Shown here piece after piece: positions 20,510 to 31,604 of a stretch of DNA of 64,000 bases. Within the stretch, counting starts at the first letter, position 1. Every line of letters starts with the position of its first letter. The stretch spans positions 10,587,852 through 10,651,851 of the forward strand of contig OX637350.1 of NCBI GenBank assembly GCA_951799405.1. Reading direction: 5' to 3'. A program made the position numbers and the translations under genes. The notes below the pieces were generated by a model. The model made no database searches. It saw only the letters and a list, made by a program, of their open reading frames with translations, and was not told where the DNA came from. This stretch comes from Agapetus fuscipes. Taxonomy: Eukaryota; Arthropoda; Insecta; Trichoptera; Glossosomatidae.

Positions 20510-20680
20510 TATAGTACAGGTGTATCAAATGTTGAAAATGATCTCCGCACGTGAATTGGCATAGACAATACACCCGGCAGGGTTGCTAAGGAAAAGGCAT
20601 GCCAATATTTGTTTATTGGTTGCTAAAAACGACAGTTCCATACAAGACTGACGTTTGCTCGTCGAGAAAAAATTCTAATA
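20510..20680 (+). repeat. Repeat D copy
   Basis: Contains CGTGAATTGGCATAGACAAT, CCGGCAGGGTTGCTAAGG, TTTGTTTATTGGTTGCTAA, GACGTTTGCTCGTCGAGA. The same succession occurs at 49.53-49.65 kb and inverted at 28.98-29.11 kb. Confidence 0.55.
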
Positions 20681-20684
20681 AAAA

Positions 20685-21195
20685 AAAAAGCAAAATTATT
20701 TTAACATTTATTTGAGTAGGTCATTTTCTTACGTACACCATCTAAAGTTAACATCAATGGATTCAAGTGATCTCCGGAGTTGAAATGCACTCTACTTATC
20801 TGAAGCTTTACGACCTAAATCTGAATCAATGAATAATATAAAATGCCATAAATTACCGCGCTTCAATCCAATTATAAATTTCAAATCTTCATGTAATTCA
20901 TGCTAATAAAAAGTTCATTCGTTCTTGCCTTTTTTTCTTCCATTCAATTTGTGGGGTAGCTCGCATTCAGTGCGGTTTTTCTCTGTAAATTTCCAATTAA
21001 CGGAAAGCTTTCATGGAACTCTTTATTCATCTATTGACCTGACATTCATTCCGCTTCGCATTTCTTTTCTTTGAAAATTTCATTTCGTAATAAAAAATAA
21101 AAAAAAATGATAGGATTATCTAATTTGAGATAACACACGTGCAGGTACCTATGTTTTTTTTCTTTTCCTTTCAATTTTATTTTAAAACTTAATTG
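20685..21195. other. No recognisable feature
   Basis: AT-rich; no shared repeats or coding features noticed. Confidence 0.45.
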
Positions 21196-21198
21196 TGG

Positions 21199-21453
21199 AT
21201 CTAATCTAATCTAAGTTGCAAGTATATGCATATTACATTTGGATTTTATATTACGTGCATGCCCACAAGCAGACACGAATAAGTTTTTGCTTACACATAC
21301 CGCATGTGAATCTACAACATAAAAACTCAAAATCTCATATGTACATAAATGTTCTGCAACTTTTGACGACTTTCCTTGAAACAGGTGTGACATTGGAAAA
21401 GTGAACCATTTTTAAAGAAAAGTGAACATTATAGCATGGGTGGTCAATGAGAT
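21199..21453 (-). repeat. SINE-A copy, diverged
   Basis: Minus strand, with a short duplication near the ACTGTAAAAA block (GTGAACC appears twice in altered form at 21405 and 21425). Tail two to three TTAGA units. Confidence 0.75.
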
Positions 21454-21589
21454 TTTGGTGAAAACTGCTTATTGGAAACCTATTATTATTTTTTTTTATA
21501 ATGAGACATATAGCCCGATCAAGGATAGGAAAATCGCTCAGATTATGGAACGCTTGCGTAATACGAAAACATTAGATTTGATCTCCACC

Positions 21590-21850
21590 AAGGGTTTCAG
21601 AAACGATTTCCCGTTTCGATGTTTATTTCAAACTTCAAATCAAAATACCAAAAAGTTGTAATTAGCCTTCACAAAAAAATGAGAACCTGCACCCTCAAAA
21701 GCAGGGAAGTCCCCACTGCAAATAAGGTGGTTGCTGTAAGCCAGCCCTGTTACCTGTAAAAATTAATTTTCACATCTCACCATATATTAATGTTTCGGGA
21801 ACAATGCGGCAAGAAGTTACACTATATATGCAGATTAGTTGAATTTTTTT
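21590..21850 (+). repeat. SINE-B1 copy, head lost
   Basis: Plus-strand body from CAAGGGTTTCAGAAACGATT through GATGTTTATTTCAAAC to AGAAGTTACACTATATATGC. The tRNA-like boxes are not present. Confidence 0.65.
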
Positions 21851-21854
21851 AGAC

Positions 21855-23590
21855 ATGGCAAAGCAGATGCTGTAGCAAGACGTTGATTTGGTCCACTTAA
21901 TGAAAACCAGCGGTATTTTTTTCCTTATATACTTGCCGTAATTTTTTTTATGAATGATAAAAACGATAAATTCTCGACCATAACTTATCTTTAACAGAAC
22001 ATACGTGAGTTTGAATCAAGCCCGTTTAAGGGTAGATAAATCCTTAAAATCTATATTTTCAAGATTTACGCAATGTTTAATTAAAGAAGTTTCCCGGCAG
22101 TAATGCGCGTATTATTGTGGTATTTTGGCAAGTTTGGCCGGTCAGCGGGCCGGCCCTGCTTAGGACCACAACAGAAAGAGACCACGAGGTCGTAAAGTTG
22201 GCCATTAAAAGCACCGCGCTGTGTTTCTTGGCTTTATGCCGCCCCGGGGGTCATCTACTAGAAAGACCTTTTCATTTCCACACTAAACTCAACAATACGA
22301 CTTTCAATAACCAGCCAGGTTTGAACAATCTAGGAAAAAACGCAATAAACCTTGATATCCATAATCCATTGCTACGCCACGCTGATAATTAAGGCCCTCT
22401 CTGCCGCCTCTCGACGAATCCTTGACAAAACTTAACCCAACGCGCTGATTGGCTGGCGTTTGGTGATGCACTGGCTTGGCGAGACCATAGTTTGTAATAA
22501 AAATGTTTGAAAAAGTTATTTGTCATGTCAAAATCGACTTTGGGGAGTCTTACGAGTTTTGCGAGCCTGTTGAAATAAAAGAAACGCAGTAGATTATCAA
22601 ATAATCTATTTAACAAGTTGCAGGGACTTATTAACATTTAATGTTAGCATTGAATGCACGGCTCACAAGCATCACGTCTAAGTTAAGTATCACAGTAAGT
22701 ACCAACAGTAGTTCATGCAGTGACCTCTATGAGTTCATGCCAACTTATGAGCTAAAGAATTCAATCCGGATTATTGAGAACTCTCAATTTGGAATTATAT
22801 CATTCCGTGGCTCATAAAACCAGTTGTTAATTATGTATAAGATTAAAAAATTAGGTCCATATTTCAGTTTTTGGTACAAGGTCTGTGCTAACTCATATAT
22901 ACAGATAAATTATTTATCAATCACCTATTTTCTCGAGATTTTCCAATCTTCACATTTGTTATGCTCAACACGTTGCGTCGCTAACTGATTCCCCGCTCTC
23001 CAGAAATACCTGTTATTATCGCATTACCCGTGATGCAAGTGCAGTTTTCCTCAGCAAATAACAACAATGCCAGAGAGCTATTCCCGTTGCTTTACGATCG
23101 CGAAAATAACCAAACATACGTCATAGCGCCGACCGACGAGTGCGCCGTGTAAACGAGCTCTTTGAGAGTGCACTTTTCTTTGTAGCTGATGCAACTGCCA
23201 CATCCTTGCTGTGCTATCTAAACATGCATTTTGTAAAAGCGAGTTTATACGGTTCAAAATTTATTTTACTGTCAAAGAAACCAAACTATTGCATAAGAGT
23301 TTAAGGCTTGCACTGCCGGCTGATGATGCTGGAGAGATGTTTTCCGGGATCTGTTGCCATGGTGAAAAGTCCGAAAGCTCCAGCTCCCATAGAACACGGC
23401 AAAAGATTCCGGAAACATCTAGATCTCCAGCAAACAAACTATTGATGCTCAATATCTGGGCTTTGACTGTGATCCATTTCTTTGTATTCTTGCTTACATT
23501 TCGTCTCATATCTTGAGTAGGTACAACTAGTTCGAAACTCTGTTACTCAGTGATTGGGTTTGTACTTTTCATTTTTATATATCTGTTACA
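21855..23590. other. No recognisable gene; GC-richer patch 22130-22265
   Basis: The 91-codon plus frame at 22117-22392 covers a GC-rich patch (GGCCGGTCAGCGGGCCGGCC) but resembles no family I know. Overlapping antiparallel frames at 23211-23516 and 23261-23509 likewise show nothing. Confidence 0.4.
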
Positions 23591-23597
23591 GGTTATG

Positions 23598-23858
23598 TTC
23601 CTTGACTTATAGGTTGGTATGCGGCTGACCACCCATACTGTAAAAAACGGTTCACTTTGCCAATGTCACCCCTGTTTCAGGGAAGCACGGCAAGAGTTGC
23701 AGGGCGTATGTTCATTTGAGATTGGGTTTTTATATTGTAGGTCCACATGCGGCATGTGTTAGCGCGAAATTATACATGTCTGCTTGTGGGAATGCATTTA
23801 ATATAAATCTTAAATGATATATATCTTTGCAGCTTAGATTAGATTAGATTAGATTAGA
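23598..23858 (+). repeat. SINE-A reference copy, full length
   Basis: Family description. About 260 bp. Ordered blocks: TTCCTTGACTTATAGGTTGG; GGCTGACCACCCATACTG; TAAAAAACGGTTCACTTTGC; CAATGTCACCCCTGTTTCAG; GGCAAGAGTTGCAGGGCGTA; TTCATTTGAGATTGGG; GGTCCACATGCGGCATGTG; GTCTGCTTGTGGGAATGCA; ATATCTTTGCAGCTTAG; then (ATTAG)n. No terminal inverted repeats, variable 5' truncation and a simple-repeat tail indicate retroposition. No convincing Pol III A-box is visible, so SINE status is inferred. ACAGGT occurs just before (23588) and just after (23858), a possible short target duplication. Confidence 0.85.
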
Positions 23859-24026
23859 CAGGTAAAGTTGTATGACATGGATACTTGGTGCAAAAAAAAA
23901 AAAGAATCTACTAAGGACAGAAACCACATTCTATGCACCTACGTGCCTAAAATACTCTTATTTTACATGAATACTGATTTTTTTTTTTGTATTTTATTCC
24001 TTAGTTTAAAGCTCTAAAACCAAAGG

Positions 24027-24080
24027 TCCGGGTGTTAGCTCAATGGTTCGACTTCCATTTTCTGAGGGGGGACTTAGGCT
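24027..24080 (+). repeat. tRNA-like SINE head fragment
   Basis: GGTGTTAGCTCAATGGTTCG resembles the A-box region of the SINE-B1 head, but the B-box and body are not recognisable. Confidence 0.3.
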
Positions 24081-24361
24081 CTAAAAAGGCCATCATTACT
24101 TTCCAGTATTTTTATTAATCCAATCTTGAGAAGCAATGAGATTTTGGTCCTTTAATAGCAAGGAAAATCTTTTACATATCAGATATAGATGTAAGCCTGA
24201 TTGTCAATTCAATAAAAATAAATAGGTTCCACACACTTTTAAAAATGAGTGTGGTAACAATTCGTGTACAAAAAGGACAACTTGAATGGGAGCGCATTCA
24301 ATTATGCTTCCATAAATTAATCAAAATGGACTCGCCACAAAATACAAAGACCTAAAATTTG

Positions 24362-24490
24362 TGACGTCATACGTCCGCGTCGCTAGGAAAAAGGTAAATT
24401 GTTTTTTTGTTTTTATTTTCTAAGAACCCCAGTCCTACAAACCTGTGACGTTTTCCCACCGAGAAAAAATTCTAACTTCTATTTTTGTAC
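24362..24490 (+). repeat. Repeat D copy
   Basis: CGCGTCGCTAGGAAAAAGG, then TTCTAAGAACCCCAGTCC, then AAACCTGTGACGTTTTCCCA and CGAGAAAAAATTC. Confidence 0.55.
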
Positions 24491-24494
24491 AGAG

Positions 24495-25125
24495 GCCGTT
24501 CTGAAAAAAAACATTGTTCTACATTTCCCTCAGAACAATTTTTTTTTTTTTTTGGCAATACAGATATTTAATAGATCACATTTTTCCGGTAGATGCATTT
24601 CCTAGTTAAGTGAAACATTCCATAAACAAAAAAAGAATTAGGTTTTTTACGAGCGGCATCAAAAGGCAAATTGATGACGTCATTTCCCCGCCCTTTTTGT
24701 GTTCCAATCAAACAGGCGATAGTGTGGCAAGGCTCTACATGCAAGTGACAGTAAAGTAGAACGTCCATTATCCGAGCTTATGCGGACCCCGCTTATCTAG
24801 CTTAATTAATCAAAAGCTCCAATAATACGACCTTGATTACATACTGTATTTCTGTCAAATTAGACCAGTTTTCAATGTATTTTTGTTTTATGAAAAACGC
24901 AGTAACTGAATAATATACCTATAGGTTAATTTAACGGGCAAACGCCTATGTGATTATGGGTCTGTAAAAAAATATTAGTTTGCATTTCCGAGTGACGTCA
25001 CAATCTTTTAGTCTCTGTTACTTGGTCAAATTCTAGACAAATAAAGAGTATGTGTATTTAAACAGTAAAAATTTAAGCTTTTGAATGATACGCTTTTTTA
25101 CAAATGATTTGTTTTTCGGAAGTAA
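24495..25125. other. No recognisable feature
   Basis: AT-rich. A 66-codon minus frame (24568-24768) is not supported by anything else. Confidence 0.45.
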
Positions 25126-25127
25126 TT

Positions 25128-25365
25128 TGTGAGAGGAGAATGGGGAAAGGGGAAGATGAAGAAAGGAATAGCTTAACCAAATGAGTTGAATTGATAAAGT
25201 TGCAGATATATTCAGAATGAACGTAAAAGAAGCATTTTTTTTTAAATGGTGGATATAAATGAACTGAAAGAAGTTTGTCAGGATAGGAATAAGTAGAGGA
25301 GACCCTGCAGAGGTTATAACCACTTCCAGTGATTTGACTACAGCATTACAATTTCAGTCATTCTA
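25128..25365 (+). pseudogene. LINE-A 3' end, heavily decayed
   Basis: Nucleotide similarity to LINE-A (60.86-61.06 kb) is clear over GGGGAAGATGAAGAAAGGAA, GTGGATATAAATGAACTGAA, GAAGTTTGTCAGGATAGG and the GCAGAGG...CCACTTCCAG end, but the frame is destroyed. Confidence 0.6.
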
Positions 25366-25369
25366 CGGT

Positions 25370-25900
25370 TCACAAACACCGTTAAGAACGGTAAGGTAAA
25401 AGCTCGGTAAATCGCTCGGTAAAGTTTTGTTAAAGTAGACTCGGATAATCAATGTTCTACTGTATTCCCTACGACTTTTACTATCACAAGTATCGCATAC
25501 AATGTCGTTTCTTTATCGTAAACGATAAAATTCTACCACAGTCGTAACCTGTACCCCTACTTCTAGCCTCAACCACAGCTTTCCCCAAAAATCTACCAAA
25601 ACTAAAACGCTCACCGGACGTGCCACTTCAGTTTCCACGCATTTTTGGGTTAAACGTGGTATTGGATACAAATTGTGTGTTATGTAGATATGAACAAATT
25701 GTTGCAACTGTTGCTTAATAGGAAACGACAAGACTGGCAAGTTATATCGTAAAGTGGCGCTGGAATTGTTATTGCATATTGTATTTTGTTAACCGAAACT
25801 TACGTGCAGGATTAGTGAAGAAAAATGTAAACGAGCAAAAAAATAAAGAGCTTAACTTTGTACGAAATTTACTTATTTTGTTTCAATCGTTTTAAATAAT
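25370..25900. other. No recognisable feature
   Basis: Nothing identifiable. A small direct repetition of AAAGCTCGGTAAATCGCTCG type lies at 25396-25432. Confidence 0.4.
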
Positions 25901-25905
25901 AATAG

Positions 25906-26003
25906 GATGATTTATTTGGTTAGTTTTTTTGTGTGTAAACCACACCTCAAAAGCCCTAGCTGCGATTCTGTCGTTACTGTAGAAAGCACCGATTTTTAAG
26001 CAA
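25906..26003 (-). repeat. SINE-B2 3' part with LINE-B type tail
   Basis: Minus strand: CTTAAAAATCGGTGCTTTCT, then a diverged linker, then GGGCTTTTGAGGTGTGGTT and ACACACAAAAAAACTAACC. The 5' portion is absent; it ends exactly where a plus-strand B1 starts. Confidence 0.6.
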
Positions 26004-26291
26004 GAGGTCGATAGCTCAATTGGCAGAATGCTTGCATTTCCATGACGAGAGCTCAGGTTTAAATCCCACCGAGGGTGTCAGAAATGATTTCACGTTTCGG
26101 TGTTTATTTCAAACCTTAAATAAAATTACGGCAAGGTGTACCTAGCCTTCACAAAAAATAATTACCAGCTCCCTCGCGAGCTGGAAAACGTACAGCCGGT
26201 CCCCTTAACTGTAAAAATAGTAGGTTCCAATCCCCACATGTGAAACCCTTCGGGGATACACTAAATGTATAGCTTAGTTACGTTACTTACA
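26004..26291 (+). repeat. SINE-B1 copy, full length
   Basis: Best B1 example on the plus strand: GAGGTCGATAGCTCAATTGG (A-box inside), B-box GGTTTAAATCC (C to T change in GTTCGA), CACCGAGGGTGTCAGAAATG, TTTCGGTGTTTATTTCAAAC, TAGCCTTCACAAAAAAT, GAAACCCTTCGGGGATACAC, GTATAGCTTAGTTACGTTAC. The tRNA-derived head means Pol III transcription. Confidence 0.85.
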
Positions 26292-26533
26292 GTACTCTTA
26301 GTACGAGTTGCAAAACTTGAGTAATGTAAAGTTTACGGCAATTATTAAAGAGTGATTTCCCCCAAAATCAGCCGTTTTTGTTTGATTGAACTTGATTTTC
26401 TTCATCACTGTAACTCTTTTGCTAAGACCATATAGTGTAAGAAATAAAAACGGCAGATTTTGGGAGAAATCAATCTTTAATATTTTCCGGAAACTTTATT
26501 TTTCTTAAGTTTTGCAACTCGTACTAAGGGTAC
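26292..26533. mobile_element. Palindromic MITE F, copy 1 (242 bp)
   Basis: Long inverted arms (~90 bp): GTACTCTTAGTACGAGTTGC and its complement at the right end, with TTTACGGCAATT / AATATTTTCCGGAAA and ATCAGCCGTTTTTGTTT / AAAACGGCAGATTTTG mirrored. A ~50-bp unique centre includes AACTCTTTTGCTAAGACCAT. No ORF. A copy of exactly the same length is at 41291-41532. Confidence 0.85.
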
Positions 26534-26534
26534 A

Positions 26535-27185
26535 GGAAACCTCGAAAGTATTAGTTACTGTTACAACTGCATCATGATTTCAAAAAAATATACAACAAAT
26601 CATATTTCTCAAATCAAAGTTTTCAAAAATATATTATTTACTTGTGTGATTGCTTACTCAATAAAATAGAAAAAAACTACTTTATACTCCAATACTGAAA
26701 AATCACGTTAAGAAGTCTGCATCCTGAGTATAAAATCAACGAATGCGTTTTTAAAAAATATATATACAGAAACTAAAACGCTCATTGAGGCACAATTTTT
26801 TTATCCATATATTTTTTGGTGAAACGCTGCGGTAAAGTTTGAACTTGTGTACTTCAAGTAGAAATAAGTATTCTTTGAAGTACTCGGAATTGTATCCTTT
26901 GATTTTCCTTCCGTGCTTTGAGAGCTTCTCATACCTTGATAAAATTTACTTCCTGTGAAGCTCCCAAAGGATATACACGGAAACTAGAAGGCTCTATATA
27001 TTTTCATAATAAGTACCTATATGAGAATAATAAAATGCAGCTAGCTTTCAAAATATCCACATCTGAATACAGGTTTTTTTTACTAGGTTTGTGAAGAGGA
27101 ATGCAATTCACCAACCTATTTTGCCTGGCCAGAAACAGGTATTAATATTATCAATTAATAATTCATCATTGTTTATTTTATTGAA
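26535..27185. other. No recognisable feature
   Basis: AT-rich. At 26770-27000, GAAACTAAAACGCTC and GGAAACTAGAAGGCTC recall the weak old repeat noted near 8.85 and 55.7 kb. Confidence 0.35.
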
Positions 27186-27189
27186 TTAT

Positions 27190-27335
27190 TAATTAATAAT
27201 TACCCAATAACATATGTTGAACCAGGGTTAAATTTATGGTCAAATGGCCCAGGATGGGATCGAACCATTGTTGGTTTATTCCAAACACGCTAGAAAGATC
27301 AGCCCACTTGACTCCCTCGGCCATAACACCGACAA
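27190..27335 (-). repeat. SINE-C: tRNA(Leu/Ser)-like head
   Basis: Minus strand has GGTGTTATGGCCGAGGGAGT continuing CAAGTGGGC, like the D-arm/A-box of a class II tRNA, and the B-box GGTTCGATCCC 40 nt downstream. The rest continues to AACATATGTTATTGGG. A second copy at 62.57 kb shares the flanking sequence but lacks the B-box, so this is a dispersed SINE, not a tRNA gene. Confidence 0.6.
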
Positions 27336-27427
27336 TATTGTCAACAGTATTGTCAAGCTTTTCTGCAAAATATTTAAATGATTGATTTTTCTGTAATTCC
27401 ATGTCACGATAAATCACAGTCTAGACA

Positions 27428-27715
27428 AACAGTCCGTAGATAGAACGGCCATCGACAATTCGGTTACATGACAGTTCTTCCTCACGATTTTTTGTTCAAC
27501 GACATGTCGGTCACATACAACCCACTCCAGTCACAGACACTTCATCACAAATAACTACAACTAATTAAAACTACAGTCATCACAAAGGTGTTTTGGAGAG
27601 AAAAATTGATTTTGATGGAGCTGTCTGTGTCGAGTGGATGAACTGTCGTGTGACTGGTTTGTCAATGAACGAGCTGTCTTTTACCGATTTGTCATGACAC
27701 GCTTTAGTCATCATT
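27428..27715. repeat. Repeat G (CGACAGTT / AACTGTCG inverted-type repeat)
   Basis: The left half has ACATGACAGTTCTTCCTCAC and CGACATGTCGGTCACATACA. The right half has GATGAACTGTCGTGTGACTG and ACGAGCTGTCTTTTACCGAT. The halves are loosely inverted. The same phrases are scattered through 39.64-40.82 kb. No ORF; likely an old DNA transposon derivative. Confidence 0.5.
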
Positions 27716-27719
27716 CAGT

Positions 27720-28970
27720 ATTTTTCATGAATTGAAATCAACTCCTGTTTTTTTCTCGTAAGAGAAAAATAGGTATTTAATTATATTATTAACTGGATTT
27801 CACACAAAATAAACATCAAACCATCAAAAAGTCCATCACAATGGACAGCAAATCTTATCATTATACGAATGGCATGGAAATGAATAGCGATCCAAAAAAA
27901 AACATAAGAATACTCTTCACCTATTGTCTGTCTGTATTCCATCAGGAAATTTGCAACGCGCCGCTGAAAACTTTTAAGCCGAATCCCATCGCCGAAAAAA
28001 AGCAAAAGAAAACTTATAAACCTGTAAAGTTTCCATTGTGTCCTGGCGGAGCCTGCTCCTCCTACTCCACTTCTCGGAAGACCTTTGTGAAGAGACAATA
28101 ATGGCGGGCTTATCATGCAAATTACCTGGCTGTACATTATCGATTTGTGTCCCACACTCTACGCCACGTTAATGTGATGAAGTTTTACATATAAATTGCT
28201 CGATTCATCATAACGTATTACTGAGCCTCGTCGCGATTCGTAATGTATGCAAATTTTCGTATTTTCCCGCCAAACAGTGTATTGTGTTTCAGCAGTTTTA
28301 CCTAATAGTAGGACTGCCATACGCGTCATTTGAAACGGGATAATTTAATTTTTAAACTTAGTTAAACGTTTCTGGATTCTTGAGCCCGTAATTTAATTAA
28401 CTTTACATATTAAAATAACTTGGTTACATTAAGTACTTATATCGATGTGTGTTTCTGATCAAACAACCATCTGTCCTACGAGCGATGTGTGCTATTTAAA
28501 GAGGAAGGGTCTGAAACGCTTCTTTGCATAGCTCTCTACGCACTACGACCTTACTTATACATATAAATACTCCCGGATATTATGAGGACACATAGGTGCT
28601 TGCTTTTACACCACAAAACTGTAACCTAAGTAAATATTTGATACATATATAAAACAGACTTGTATTTTCTATGATTAACATTTAAGGTGCCACACGCAGA
28701 AAAAATAGTTTAACTTTTATTTATTGGCCGCCATCATTGACTTTCTTATCGGATGATTAATGCTCTCTTAAAAGATATACTCTTCTCTTCCGATTTGCTT
28801 ATAAAGAAGCCTGTGAATATTTTAGTTCCCAACCTGCTGAGTTGGCAACTAAAATATTTACTTATTCATAGCCCACTCATTAATATTTATACATAAACTT
28901 ATTGGAAAAAAATGTATGTGTTAAAATATAAAAACGTCATTAAAAAGTCAATGATTTTTTTATTTGGAAC
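27720..28970. other. No recognisable feature
   Basis: Overlapping antisense frames 27781-28155 and 27841-28101 show no domain. Otherwise AT-rich. Confidence 0.45.
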
Positions 28971-28974
28971 TTTC

Positions 28975-29115
28975 GTCTTAGCGAGCAAACGTCATTGTTG
29001 TACGGAACTGCCACCCTTAGTAACCAATAAATAAATATTTGTTTGCCTTTTCCTAACAACCCTTGCAGAGTGACGACACGATATTGTCTATGTCAAATCA
29101 CGTGCGAACCTCATT
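28975..29115 (-). repeat. Repeat D copy
   Basis: Minus strand: CACGTGATTTGACATAGACA, GCAAGGGTTGTTAGGAAAAG, AATATTTATTTATTGGTTAC, GACGTTTGCTCGCTAAGACG. Confidence 0.55.
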
Positions 29116-29397
29116 CTCCTCTCGATAAGATTAAAAATTTCAATGTTACATACCTGTCCCAATTGAAAGCTTGAAAATTATGGTACACCCGTCCATTAAG
29201 TACGTTTGTAACAGGGTGAACATTTGATACTTCAAAGACAAAGTGAAAATATAGGGGTTGATTGTCAGGGATGCTTCAAAGCTCTTTGTTTTTCAATTTT
29301 ATGTAACAACTATATGCCAGTCGAACAACAGTCAGTTCATCAGTAAATAGTGATTTTACTATTATTATAATGTTGTAATAATAACATTAGGCTATTT

Positions 29398-29905
29398 TTT
29401 TAGTGAGCGCTGTTTTTGTGTGAATCACACCTCAAGAGCCCTCTGCGGACTTGACTGTCAAGCAAGACCCAGTTGTTGTAAGTTTGGATGGACCTTTGGT
29501 GATTGATCTTTGGTAAAGTTATATTAATTTTTCAACCCAGCGAATAGCATATCGACTGCTCCAAGGAAGACATCACTAAGTCAAAAAATATAGTTTTGCA
29601 GGAAAGCCAATTGAATGTTATTTATTCCATGGAGTACAATGCATAAACTATTTTTTACATTCAATTTTTCAACGAATTTAAAAAAGATAGAGACACGGCT
29701 GTCATTTTGGAATGAAGATAATGATTTGTTACCTTCAGAAATGGAAATGAGTCAAAAACCTAAATTTCGGAGTTACTTCCTTCTTCCTTGGAGCAGTCGA
29801 TATTTGAATATAGAAATGGTATACTTTTTGTGCTGCGGCGGGGTTCGAACCCACACTCTTTCATTCACGCCTTTCAAGCGTTACCACTAGACTACGGCCC
29901 GGTCA
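29398..29905 (-). repeat. SINE-B2 with LINE-B tail, split by a MITE
   Basis: Minus strand: head at 29905-29825 (A-box TAGTCTAGTGGTAACGC, B-box GGTTCGAACCC), body interrupted by the TIR element at 29555-29799, body resumed at 29554 (CGCTGGGTTGAAAAATT), then GAGGGCTCTTGAGGTGTGAT and CACACAAAAACAGCGCTC. The segment around GCGCTTTGTAGCGACGACC is deleted. Confidence 0.8.
29555..29799. mobile_element. Small TIR transposon nested in SINE-B2
   Basis: Perfect 17-bp TIRs: CGACTGCTCCAAGGAAG at the left and its complement at the right. Flanked by ATAT on both sides, where the uninterrupted SINE has a single ATAT, so the TSD is probably 4 bp. The ~245-bp interior is AT-rich with no transposase. Confidence 0.8.
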
Positions 29906-29909
29906 ATGT

Positions 29910-31335
29910 AATGTTGAATAAAATAAAATCAGATGTTGAATTAAATATTCTGTGAGCTGTGTTTTCATCAAACTACAAAGATATTTATGTAAGAAGTAAG
30001 ACTTTTTACCAAGAACCCTTTTCTTTGTGGTTTCTTCCTCACTATCTGAATGGCTTACCTGTTTTTTTCTCCGGCCCTCTGCCAACCCTGAGAGTAATTG
30101 GTAAAATAACAAAACGAGAGGGAAACAGAAACCTTATTATCTGGAGAAATCGTATTGGAAATTGTATTCAAGTAATTATTATCTAATATGTTTTGCAGCG
30201 TCGAATTCCCCCAAAACTACTCAGCTTTCGGGTCAGCCTTTTATGTAGGTAGTACATAATAAAGTAGGGGCCTGCAGAGATTCCTGGATTATTTTAGAGG
30301 AAAAATATCCCCAGGGAGAAATATATAAAACTTACCCTTTTTGACTTTAGATCTTGGTAAAGATATTAGGCGGTGTTCAGCTGGAAGGCAAATAGTATTA
30401 AAATATATTACCCTCCAATCCAGATAATATATTTGCCAGTTTATTCCTTGATAAAATCAGTGCAGGTACTCTATTAGACTGTACTAAATATACTCTTTGT
30501 AAACTAGTTCACAAATAGCTTTTTTTAAGTCAATAGATGCAAAATAATTATCCCTTTAAAAATATGATAATTTATGAAGTAACGCTCAAACCTTCCTCAT
30601 ACCCGTCTTGTATGTATGCGAAAAAAGACTCACAGCTCATGGATGCTCATGCAAAGCTATATATTTTCTCAAGTGGCGGAAAACCTTCCCGTGAAGTAAT
30701 AACAACGTCACGACAAAACAAGAACCTCTAGGTTAGAGGCATGCCCGTGACTCTAAAAGTAAATGGTTTGATGTAATGAATCTAAGCAGCATAAGTTTAT
30801 ATTATAAACATTTCCAAGCGATATTCAATTTTCAAAGATTTTTTAATTTTAAATTTAAAACATAAAATTAAATCGATCAGAATATTTTCTTTACAAAACG
30901 GAAATTAAATTAAATATAATCTTCAAACCCCCACATCAATCAAATATTCCATAATATTTTATCTTAATTTTTTTTTTGATGGCCCAAAGTCAATCAATTA
31001 TATTTTGATTACTAGGGGTGTACAGGAATCTCCCCCTCCCTCCTCCTTCGTTTAACCCTCTACCCCTCACCAACCCTTAATTCCCTGTAAATTAAAAATG
31101 AGCACTCATAAAGCGGCTTCCGTCTCTTAATCCGCTTGGAACGAAAACGCTTAAATGTTCATATTTAACTTGTTAAACATTTTCACATATTGTTTTTACA
31201 AATCAAGAAGAATAAACATTTTTAGATTTCACAAGTTAGACTAAAAAGAATTTAAAAAAATAAAAAAATAATGATTTTTTTAGCGTAGGTTTTATCCTTT
31301 TGTTATTTCAACTTAAAAAATAAATTATTTTACAT
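29910..31335. other. No recognisable feature
   Basis: AT-rich. Short frames at 29903-30112 (minus) and 29959-30186 (plus) overlap and neither shows a family signature. Confidence 0.45.
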
Positions 31336-31340
31336 TTTCT

Positions 31341-31601
31341 CTAATCTAATCTAATCTTATCTAAGCTGCAAAGATATATATCATTTAAGATTTATATTAA
31401 ATGCATTCCCACAAGCAGACATGTATAATTTCGCGCTAACACATGCCGCATGTGGACCTACAATATAAAAACCCAATCTCAAATGAACATAAGCCCTGCA
31501 ACTCTTGCCGTCCTTCCCTGAAACAGGGGTGACATTGGGCAAAGTGAACCATTTTTTTACAGTATGGGTGGTCAGCCGCATACCAACCTATAAGTCAAGG
31601 A
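31341..31601 (-). repeat. SINE-A copy, full length
   Basis: Minus-strand full-length copy, very similar to 5.5 and 23.6 kb. TTTTAC occurs on both flanks (31329 and 31602), a candidate short target duplication. The minus frame 31381-31581 is SINE sequence, matching the frames at 5.5 and 9.5 kb. Confidence 0.85.
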
Positions 31602-31604
31602 TTT

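Noticed and set aside
22117..22392. 91-codon plus frame over a GC-rich segment
   Set aside because: No family motif or splice context; the amino-acid composition looks random.
26004..26080. tRNA gene-like sequence (plus strand, TAGCTCAATTGG)
   Set aside because: It continues into the SINE-B1 body found at other loci, and its B-box is mutated.
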